From NCBI GenBank assembly GCA_905210875.1, contig CAJLYN010000134.1, forward strand, positions 1 to 6,330: a stretch of 6,330 nt of DNA. The letters run 5' to 3'. Positions 1 to 5,798 of this stretch are shown here, one piece after another; positions within the stretch are counted from its first letter, which is position 1, and every line of letters begins with the position of its first letter. The notes below the pieces were generated by a model, which ran no database searches, was not told where the DNA came from, and saw only the letters and a list, made by a program, of their open reading frames with translations. The translations under genes and the position numbers were made by a program. Source of the stretch: an uncultured Bacteroides sp. Lineage in GTDB: Bacteria; Bacteroidota; Bacteroidia; Bacteroidales; UBA11471.

Positions 1-11
1 GCCATCTGGGC
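1..11 (-). tRNA. probable 5' end of a tRNA gene (tRNA-Leu best guess), cut by the window edge
   Basis: On the minus strand the last 11 bases read GCCCAGATGGC. This fits a tRNA start: a 7-base acceptor strand GCCCAGA, then U8, G9 and the first bases of the D stem (GC). U8-G9 followed by GC is typical of long-variable-arm tRNAs, and many bacterial tRNA-Leu genes start in a closely similar way. A textbook promoter ends 14 bases upstream, a spacing that suits a short tRNA precursor leader. Only 11 bases are visible, so neither the anticodon nor the identity can be confirmed; another tRNA or a protein gene leader is possible. Confidence 0.4.
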
Positions 12-25
12 TCGATAAAGCGTTG

Positions 26-56
26 CAAAGGTAGTGATTCTTTTGTGCTTTGCAAA
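26..56 (-). promoter_or_regulatory. Bacteroidetes-type promoter (-33 TTTG / -7 TACCTTTG), firing leftward
   Basis: The minus strand carries TTTG at 56-53, exactly 19 bases, then TACCTTTG at 33-26. This matches the TTTG-N19-TAnnTTTG consensus used by the primary sigma factor of Bacteroidetes at every defined position. Immediately upstream (57-93) the minus strand has several A tracts (plus-strand runs of T at 57-60, 69-74, 77-82 and 84-88), which could act as an UP-like element, as expected for a highly expressed stable RNA. The expected start lies about 7 bases past the -7 box, near position 19, so it points at the probable tRNA at the left edge. The motif is seen directly; its activity is inferred. 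Confidence 0.8.
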
Positions 57-337
57 TTTTATTGACGGTTTTTTCATTTTTTCTTTTTCCCTCGGAGTAG
101 CTCTTGGTGTATCCTCTCCGGTTCGAAAAGGTCGTGGGGTGATGTCATTGATTGTAGCTCGTCGTGGGGAATGGATAATCTGAATGTGGCGAGAGTTCTC
201 TTTTGCCGGAGAAGAGAATGTCTGGGTGTGAAGCGTGTCGAAAAGGTTGTTTTTTATCTAAAAAAAATCTTTTTCCCGAAGGAGGAGCCGAAATAATGTA
301 GTATATTAGCCGTATCAACTTTGATATTAATTTTGGT
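57..337. other. gene-free intergenic region between the leftward tRNA promoter and manC
   Basis: About 280 bases hold no convincing gene on either strand. Visible elements are a T-rich stretch (57-88), a 10-base direct repeat TCGAAAAGGT at 123-132 and 238-247, a 9-base repeat GTCGTGGGG at 131-139 and 161-169, and an inverted repeat TTCTCTT/AAGAGAA at 196-202 and 212-218 with a 9-base loop. Just before manC there is a strong AAGGAGGAG at 279-287 followed by ATG-TAG at 296-301. The promoter of manC must lie here, but I see no full TTTG-N19-TAnnTTTG pair on the plus strand. The nearest partial -7 boxes are CAACTTTG at 316-323 and TAATTTTG at 328-335, neither with a -33 partner. Confidence 0.6.
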
Positions 338-1417
338 ATGGGAACAAACCGTTATTGTGTGATTATGGCCGGAGGTGTCGGCAGCCGTTTTTGGCCGTTC
401 AGCCGGGCCGACCGTCCGAAGCAGTTTCTTGACCTTTTCGGAATGGGACGTTCGCTGTTGCAGATGACGTATGATCGTTTTGCCTCGATTGTACCTCGGG
501 AGCATATATTTGTTTCTACCCATGAACAGTATGTCGACCTGGTCATGCAGCAGTTGCCCGAGGTCCCGCGTGAGCGTATCCTGGCCGAGTCGCAACGGCG
601 CAATACGGCACCGTGTGTGGCGTGGGCGGCCTATCACATACGGGCCATCGATCCTGAGGCTACACTTGTGGTTACACCGGCCGACCATCTGATTCTTCGA
701 GAAGAGGTGTTTCACGATGCCATATTGCAAGGAATGGATTTTGTCGAAGAACTTCCGTGCCTGCTGACCTTGGGCGTAAAGCCCACACGTGCCGAGACGG
801 GATATGGGTATATACAGATAGGCGATGAGTCGAAAGGTGCTATTCGCACGGTAAAGACCTTTACCGAGAAACCCAATCGGGAGTTGGCGCAGGTGTTTGT
901 AGACAGTGGCGAGTTTTTCTGGAATTCTGGAATTTTCATTTGGAAAGCACAGACGATAATCGATGCCATCAAGCGTTATCTGCCCGAGATATCGATGCGT
1001 TTTGAATCGTGTACCGAGAGTTTCGGTCGTCCCGATGGTGAATCAGTGGTACAAAAGCATTTGGCTGCCTGTCCCAATATATCGATTGATATAGGTATCA
1101 TGGAGAAGGCCTCAGACGTGTATGTGCTGTGTGCCGATTTCGGTTGGAGCGATGTAGGTACATGGGGGTCGCTCTATGCCTTGTCGCAGAAAGATGTGAG
1201 CGAGAATGTCGTGTTGCATGGCCGTGCCACTTGCTATGACAGTCATCGCAACATTATCTCCACTTCGGAGAAGAAGCTGGTCATTCTCGACGGTCTTGAA
1301 GATTATATTGTTACCGATTCGGAGAATGTGCTGCTCATCTGTCGCAAGAGCGAGGAGCAACGTATCCGTCAGTTTGTCAACGACGCCAAGACCCGTTTCG
1401 GAAACGAGTATGTGTAA
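338..1417 (+). CDS. manC: mannose-1-phosphate guanylyltransferase (GDP-mannose pyrophosphorylase)
   Basis: The product (359 aa, cytoplasmic) joins mannose-1-phosphate and GTP to give GDP-mannose and pyrophosphate, feeding GDP-fucose and mannose glycans of capsule, O-antigen or glycoproteins. The nucleotidyltransferase signature is complete: GG-x-G-x-R at residues 12-17, then WPFSR and PKQFL (27-31); TPADH with the probable metal-binding Asp116; ETGYGYI (153-159); FTEKP (175-179); NSGIF (196-200); and a GWSDVGTW block (269-276). The last 80 or so residues fit the beta-helical tail of the family. The protein stops there, with no cupin mannose-6-phosphate isomerase domain, so it is the short monofunctional form. 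The ATG at 338 leaves six residues before the YCVIMAGG core strand, as in relatives. It has no Shine-Dalgarno at normal spacing, which is common in Bacteroidetes. The gene appears monocistronic, ending in a strong terminator 28 bases after the stop. Confidence 0.95.
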   Translation: MGTNRYCVIMAGGVGSRFWPFSRADRPKQFLDLFGMGRSLLQMTYDRFASIVPREHIFVSTHEQYVDLVMQQLPEVPRERILAESQRRNTAPCVAWAAYHIRAIDPEATLVVTPADHLILREEVFHDAILQGMDFVEELPCLLTLGVKPTRAETGYGYIQIGDESKGAIRTVKTFTEKPNRELAQVFVDSGEFFWNSGIFIWKAQTIIDAIKRYLPEISMRFESCTESFGRPDGESVVQKHLAACPNISIDIGIMEKASDVYVLCADFGWSDVGTWGSLYALSQKDVSENVVLHGRATCYDSHRNIISTSEKKLVILDGLEDYIVTDSENVLLICRKSEEQRIRQFVNDAKTRFGNEYV

Positions 1418-1444
1418 GAGATAAATAGATTTTACCGAGAATAG

Positions 1445-1484
1445 AAGCGTTGAGCCGGGGAACAACCGGCTCAACGCTTTTTTT
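1445..1484 (+). terminator. intrinsic terminator of manC
   Basis: A perfect inverted repeat pairs 1445-1458 with 1466-1479: GCGTTGAGCCGG against CCGGCTCAACGC, flanked by AA/TT. The loop is 7 bases (GGAACAA), and a run of seven T follows at 1478-1484. The 12 to 14 base-pair stem plus T tract is a classic Rho-independent terminator in the plus direction. The left flank has too few A residues to make it convincing on the minus strand. It isolates manC from the small gene at 1649. Confidence 0.95.
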
Positions 1485-1648
1485 GTACTTATCGGGAAAT
1501 CGTAGGATAGGAGTTTGCGAATTTTTGTGCGAACACCTCTGCTGCGGTGTTCTTGCTAGGCGTTACAACAAAGTGCGCGGGCATGAGGTAAACAATTTTG
1601 AGGTGGGTGATGTTCCTTATAAAACCATCTATTGGAGGAGTTTTGGGT
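1485..1648. other. spacer and presumed leader of the flavodoxin-like gene, with a short hairpin
   Basis: The spacer contains an inverted repeat GAACACC/GGTGTTC at 1531-1537 and 1546-1552 with an 8-base loop; no T tract follows on either strand, so it does not look like a terminator. Partial -7 boxes are AATTTTTG (1520-1527) and CAATTTTG (1593-1600). Each misses the first T of TAnnTTTG and has no TTTG 19 bases upstream, so the promoter of the next gene is not identified. GGAGGAG at 1634-1640 is the ribosome-binding site of the gene starting at 1649. Confidence 0.5.
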
Positions 1649-2119
1649 ATGAAAGAGAATGTAGGAGTGATTTATGACTCTTCTCTACTGGCGGTCGAGG
1701 TGGCGGTGGCATTGCTCAACGGTTTGTCTCTGCCGCATAGGTCGGTGCGTCCAGTCTTGGCCGTGTCGAGCGGCTGGTTGCGCCGGTATGATGTGATGAT
1801 GCTGGTATCGGCCCGTTGGAGTGAGATGCTTCTCCCGGGAGAATGGCATAAGCTCTTCGAGCGGGTGGGCCTGGAAATTTTTTCAGGACGCACATTGGTA
1901 CCGGTGGCGACATCGAGTCCGTTGTCGGTGAGTACGGCTCCGGCGTTGCGGCGTTTTTTTCATCCGGTGTGTGTGCGCATGGTTTCGCCGGTCGAGGCGT
2001 TTTTCATACCTGAGGGCCATTTTGCCGAGGCGGGAAATGAAACAGGTGCCACACGGCAGGTCGATGAGTGGTTGTCGATATTTGGCCGTTGCGGACAACC
2101 GGCCGATACCGATTATTGA
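1649..2119 (+). CDS. small flavodoxin-like protein lacking the FMN phosphate loop; function unknown
   Basis: The product is a 156-aa soluble protein with no signal peptide. I chose the ATG at 1649 because GGAGGAG lies 8 bases upstream and the protein then starts right at a first beta strand (VGVIYDSS). In-frame TTG 1598 and ATG 1610 would add residues with no family match. The layout follows long-chain flavodoxins: beta1; a helix (AVEVAVALLNGL); L-x-x-YD-x-x-x-L at about 44-51; Trp57, at the place of the flavin-stacking Trp; a second Trp66 where flavodoxins have a conserved Trp; F-S-G-R-x-L-V-P-V (78-86); and a final helix with VDEWL (138-142). However, the P-loop S/T-x-T-G-N-T is replaced by S-S-L-L-A-V (11-16), and the GDQ-x-x-Y loop is not recognisable. 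FMN binding is therefore doubtful. The fold assignment is by eye from motif spacing. It may be a diverged paralogue with a structural or regulatory role, or a decaying gene. Confidence 0.7.
   Translation: MKENVGVIYDSSLLAVEVAVALLNGLSLPHRSVRPVLAVSSGWLRRYDVMMLVSARWSEMLLPGEWHKLFERVGLEIFSGRTLVPVATSSPLSVSTAPALRRFFHPVCVRMVSPVEAFFIPEGHFAEAGNETGATRQVDEWLSIFGRCGQPADTDY
2084..2104. other. GC-rich hairpin at the junction of two convergent genes
   Basis: GGCCGTTG (2084-2091) pairs with CAA (2096-2098) and CGGCC (2100-2104), leaving one bulged C at 2099 and a 4-base loop. On the minus strand the loop reads TCCG, a UNCG-type tetraloop in RNA. It sits inside the 3' end of the flavodoxin-like gene, 12 bases before its stop, and just past the stop of the minus-strand fusion gene. 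No T tract follows on either strand, so it is not a standard intrinsic terminator. It could still protect 3' ends or help separate the convergent transcripts. Confidence 0.4.
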
Positions 2120-5100
2120 ACGGGTTGAGTTTCGGGTTGTAGCGATTGATAGATGACCGATTGTATGCGGGTGCGGATATTCATGTCGAAAAGGCGGGTG
2201 TTCCATCGGTGGGGATAGACCCGGTTACTGAGAAAAATATAGATAATATCGTTGTCGGGGTCGACCCAGAAGGCGGTCCCGGTATATCCGGTGTGCCCGT
2301 AGACCGAGGCCGGGGCCTCTTCGCAGGTGGGACTGTTCTGCAGCCTTTCGGGGTCGGGCTTGTCAAATCCCAGTCCACGGCGACTCAGAGAGCTTTTTTC
2401 GGTGGTAAATTTCAGCACGGTAGTAGGTTCGAAATAGTCTTCGAGGCCGTAAGTCCCGTTGTTTTGGAGCATCTGTAATATCTTGGCCATGTCGCGGGCA
2501 TTGGAAAAAAGTCCGGCATTACCGCTGACGCCGCCGAGGAAGCAGGCCAGTTCGTCGTGGGGATAACCCGTGATGAGCTGTTTGCGGAAGAGCTGGTCGT
2601 TCTCGGTGGGGGCGATTTGGCTCACGGGAAATTTCTCGCGGGGCTTGAACGTCGTGTGGTAGGCCCCGATGGGTTGCAGGAGACGGCGGTCGATAAACCG
2701 GTCGAGCGGCTCACCCGAGACCTGCTCGGTAAGTTTTTGCAGAATGACGAAGTTGAGGTCGCTGTATCGGTATCGGCGGTCGGATCGCGAGACCGAAAGT
2801 ATCTTGTGCCAGATGCTGTCGGTAAGCGACGGTGAGGCATACAGCCCGTCGGCAATGAGTGTGGAGAACGATTTATTTTTCTCCTCGTTGAAAAGCCAGG
2901 GTTTCAGCCGGCTCTCCTGGCGGGCAAACCATTCCCGATCGACCTGCACGGGGTATTCGCTGTCGCGACCATGTTTGAGTAGGGGCGGGGTGTAGCTGTC
3001 GGGGTCGATGAGCAGACGACGTAGCGAGATACCTGCCGGAAGCCCGCTTTCGTGCATCAGCGTCTGCCGCAGGGTGATGGCCGAGAGGCCGTAGTCGCGC
3101 ATCTCGGGCAAGTAGAAGCAAAGCGGAGCATTGAGGCTCACCTGTTCGTGGTCGTTGAGCCACATGATGGCGGGCAGGGTGCCCATGGCTTTGGTGATGG
3201 AGGCCAGGTCGTAGAGGTCGTCGCTCTCTACGGCGTGGCTTTTGTCGTAGTCGAAGTAGCCAAAGGCCCGGTCGTAAATGATTTTTTTGTGTCGGGTGAT
3301 AATAATCTGACAGCCCGGAAAGGCCATACTGTCGATGCCCTCCTGTACGATGCTGTCGATGCGGCTCAGGGTGTGGCTGTCCATGCCTACCTCCTCGGGG
3401 TAGGCATGTCCCAACCGACATTCGGGTGTGTAGAGGCCGCTGCCGGCCGGATAGGGACCTGCCGTCACGGGCAGTTTTCCGTCGATTGCACTTCCGCCGA
3501 AGAGGGCCTCGGCGGCACATTCCTGCATGACGGGAGTGTTTTCATAGGCCATCACTACGGCGTCGGCATCGGCAATGAGGGTTTCATACTCCGGCAGGGA
3601 GTAGGGAGAGGTAAAGAAGACAAGAATCTTTCCTGTTGCTTTTTTCAAAATCTTTTGTGCCAGCTGGCGGTCTTCGTCTTTTCGGGAGAAGAGGGCGACG
3701 ATGGCAGTCGTGCTGTGGGTAATGACATCGATGATGCCCTTTATCTCCTCCTCGCTCGATGCGGCATGGAGACGGCTTACATAGGAGATGGGGGCGTATT
3801 CACTCAGCCTGTCGACAAACGGTACGGCATTCTGCGCTCCGACCGTGATGACGCCGAACCGCTGCCGGTTGAGGTGGGTGAACGGGAGTACCTCGTCGCG
3901 GTTTTCGAGCAGGGTGATGGCTTGTGCCGAGAGACGGCGTATGAGTAGGCGCGACTCGGGGCTGTTCAGCACCTCGGTCAGGGAATCGGTCTCTACCGTC
4001 GGCCGGGGGTGTAACCCCGGAATATATTTGTATTGCAATACCTTGCGGCAGTGATGGTCGATGATTTCCTGCGGGAGTGTGCCATTCTGGTAGCTTTGTA
4101 CCAGTTGTTCAAATTCGGCTTCGGGTCTCAGCGGTTTCAGCAGAATGTCGTTTCCTGCCAGCAGAGCATCGAGGGCGATAGAGGCCGAGCGGGCTCCTTT
4201 CATTTCAAGAGCATCGGTAAATATAAGTCCGTCGAAACCCATCTCTTCTTGCAGCAGCGAGGTGACGATGCGGGGCGACAGTGAGGAGGGGCGGTTGCCG
4301 GTGCTGTCGAGAGCCGGTACCAGCAGGTGGCCTACCATGAGGCCCGAAAATCCGGCCCGGATGTAACGTGTGAACGGGAGCAGTTCGCAGGTGTCGAGGT
4401 GGGCACGGTCGCGCAGAACCGAGGGAAGCGTGAGATGAGAATCTTCGTGTGTGTCGCCATGACCGGGGAAGTGCTTGCCGACGGCCATCACACCCTCGTC
4501 TTCGAGCCCTTGTGCATAGAGGCGGGCCTTGCGGCTTACGTTGTCGGGATTTTCTCCGAACGAACGGTTACCAATGACGGGATTCTGCGGATTGCTGTTG
4601 ACATCGAGTACCGGGGCGAAGTTGACCTGTATGCCCATGCGGCGGCAGGCACGGCCCATTTCGCGCCCGTAGGCATAGATGAGCGAGTCGTCGGCGACGG
4701 CGCCCAGAGTCATGTTGCGGGGGTAGGAGGGCGTATCTTTCAATCGCATGGCAAGGCCCCACTCTCCGTCCATGGTAATCAGCAGCGGTACGCGGGCCAG
4801 CGACTGGGCCAGGTTGGTGAGAGTTGCCTGGTCGGGGGCCGTCCCTTTGGAGAAGAGCAGACCGCCCACATGATATTGCTCGATAAGGGTGCGGAGCCGT
4901 TCTTTATTCCGTTCGTTCAGATTGTTGTCGACCCCGACGACAAACAGCTGCCCGATGCGTTCGGGCACCGAGAGCCGCTGCATGACCGAGTCGACCCACT
5001 GATTCATTGCCCGCTGGTCGACCTCTCTCATCAGCCGGGGGGTCTGACGCGCCTGCGCTGTTGCGAGCCACGCCGTTCCACATAGGAGAAAGAGGAGGAA

Positions 5101-5124
5101 AATTTTTTTCAAGTCGTTATGCAT
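2113..5124 (-). CDS. exported NagZ-type GH3 beta-N-acetylglucosaminidase fused to an AmiE/beta-lactamase-class serine hydrolase
   Basis: The product is 1003 aa. Residues 1-25 form a signal peptide (KK, a hydrophobic core, cleavage near ATAQA). Its Cys15 is not in a good lipobox, so a soluble periplasmic form is likely. Residues about 33-365 are a GH3 N-terminal domain: MDGEWG (118-123), KHFPGHGDT (217-225) with the NagZ Asp228/His230 acid-base pair (D-S-H), and the nucleophile Asp304 in FTDALEM. Residues about 395-570 resemble the GH3 C-terminal alpha/beta domain. Residues about 580-990 are a serine hydrolase: S642-I-T-K645 (the S-x-x-K nucleophile pair), HESGLPAG (691-698), Y787-S-D in place of Y-x-N, and HTG at 944-946. 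In Bacillus subtilis, separate NagZ and AmiE proteins act in sequence: the amidase removes stem peptides from MurNAc, then NagZ releases GlcNAc. The fusion suggests the same pair in one polypeptide. The gene starts 17 bases after the 5'-nucleotidase stop, so they are probably co-transcribed. The exact substrate of the hydrolase domain is inferred. Confidence 0.92.
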   Translation of the reverse strand: MHNDLKKIFLLFLLCGTAWLATAQARQTPRLMREVDQRAMNQWVDSVMQRLSVPERIGQLFVVGVDNNLNERNKERLRTLIEQYHVGGLLFSKGTAPDQATLTNLAQSLARVPLLITMDGEWGLAMRLKDTPSYPRNMTLGAVADDSLIYAYGREMGRACRRMGIQVNFAPVLDVNSNPQNPVIGNRSFGENPDNVSRKARLYAQGLEDEGVMAVGKHFPGHGDTHEDSHLTLPSVLRDRAHLDTCELLPFTRYIRAGFSGLMVGHLLVPALDSTGNRPSSLSPRIVTSLLQEEMGFDGLIFTDALEMKGARSASIALDALLAGNDILLKPLRPEAEFEQLVQSYQNGTLPQEIIDHHCRKVLQYKYIPGLHPRPTVETDSLTEVLNSPESRLLIRRLSAQAITLLENRDEVLPFTHLNRQRFGVITVGAQNAVPFVDRLSEYAPISYVSRLHAASSEEEIKGIIDVITHSTTAIVALFSRKDEDRQLAQKILKKATGKILVFFTSPYSLPEYETLIADADAVVMAYENTPVMQECAAEALFGGSAIDGKLPVTAGPYPAGSGLYTPECRLGHAYPEEVGMDSHTLSRIDSIVQEGIDSMAFPGCQIIITRHKKIIYDRAFGYFDYDKSHAVESDDLYDLASITKAMGTLPAIMWLNDHEQVSLNAPLCFYLPEMRDYGLSAITLRQTLMHESGLPAGISLRRLLIDPDSYTPPLLKHGRDSEYPVQVDREWFARQESRLKPWLFNEEKNKSFSTLIADGLYASPSLTDSIWHKILSVSRSDRRYRYSDLNFVILQKLTEQVSGEPLDRFIDRRLLQPIGAYHTTFKPREKFPVSQIAPTENDQLFRKQLITGYPHDELACFLGGVSGNAGLFSNARDMAKILQMLQNNGTYGLEDYFEPTTVLKFTTEKSSLSRRGLGFDKPDPERLQNSPTCEEAPASVYGHTGYTGTAFWVDPDNDIIYIFLSNRVYPHRWNTRLFDMNIRTRIQSVIYQSLQPETQPVQ

Positions 5125-5141
5125 ACATTCTTATCGATAGG

Positions 5142-5798
5142 TTATTCACAGATGATTCTTTCTCCGGTTGCAACCGATATGCCACCGCTCTTCTCTGTGG
5201 AGTCTTTGATGGCGGCCGCGATAATATCGCGCAGCAGAAACGGAGTGTCGGTGCGTTGCAGGCATCGGGTGAGCGGTGTCATGCCATCGCCGCCGTTTGC
5301 CACAAAGTCGGTGGTGGCCATGCGGTAGCGGCGCCATGGTCGCACCCTCTTCCCGCCGATGGTGAGGTGCTTTGCCTTTTTATCGGGGGAGACGACGAGA
5401 CGCACTTCCCGGCTTACACCCTCTCCGCCCCGGGCGGCGATGATGTCGAAGAGCCGTCGCACCTCTCTCCCTCGCAGCGTAAGGTAGCAGATGCGATTCT
5501 CAAACGGGTAGCAGGCCATGATGTCTCCACGGGTGATAGGCCCCTGTTCGATGTCGCGGCGTATGGCTCCCATGTTTATGAGGGCGAAGTCGCAACGGCG
5601 GTTTTCTTTGTGGGCATGGGCTGCAAGCACGTCGGCGGTAAAGTCGGAGAGGGCACTTTGCGGCCGCTCTATCTTCATGCGGTGGAGGGCTCTCCCCACG
5701 ACGGTGCCTGTTGTCTTTTCAAGCGGTTGCCTGAATGTGTCGATGAGGGCCTTTGTTTCCAGGCAGGCCAGGCTGTCGTATCGGGCTGTCAGAGGTAT
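5142..5798 (-). pseudogene. C-terminal substrate-binding domain of a 5'-nucleotidase/UshA family protein, separated by a frameshift
   Basis: This frame encodes about 218 recognisable residues of the 5'-nucleotidase C-terminal domain, which binds the nucleotide base or sugar. It begins with IPLTARYDS and runs through TGTVVGRA, SDFTADVL, the substrate-loop signature N-M-G-A-I-R (canonical N-x-G-x-R), GDIMACYPFEN, and the F-V-A-N-G-G-D-G-M motif close to the C terminus. The end (ISVATGERIICE) looks natural. The frame stays open upstream to 6032, but residues before 5800 are an Arg/Pro/His-rich shadow of the metallophosphatase frame. There is no ATG at the domain start; the first in-frame ATG would delete about 38 domain residues. 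No signal peptide is present, so this piece alone should not be exported. A CTG at 5792-5790 overlaps the upstream TGA and could in principle allow re-initiation. A one-base deletion or sequencing error is the simpler reading. The coordinate 5798 marks the first residue with family similarity. Confidence 0.75.

Noticed and set aside
218..301. 27-codon reading frame with three cysteines upstream of manC
   Set aside because: It has no ribosome-binding site and no family match; the purine-rich run inside it is better read as a site before the ATG at 296. Too short to support without conservation data.
328..335. TAATTTTG, a full match to the Bacteroidetes -7 box on the plus strand
   Set aside because: It ends 2 bases before the manC start codon, so transcription would begin inside the gene, and there is no TTTG 19 bases upstream.
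254..730. Open frame of 158 codons on the minus strand
   Set aside because: It overlaps the conserved nucleotidyltransferase motifs of manC on the other strand; no domain or promoter supports it.
3052..3948. Long open frame of 298 codons on the plus strand
   Set aside because: It lies wholly antisense to the NagZ-hydrolase gene, whose motifs prove the minus-strand frame; the predicted protein has no recognisable motif and arises from GC-rich codon bias.
5080..5082. Cys15 of the NagZ-hydrolase signal region as a lipoprotein site
   Set aside because: The preceding residues are Leu-Leu-Leu, not a lipobox with Gly, Ala or Ser at -1; signal peptidase I cleavage near ATAQA fits better.
4327..5085. 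Open frame of 252 codons on the plus strand
   Set aside because: It is antisense to the signal peptide and GH3 domain of the fusion gene; it has no family features and no start signals of its own.
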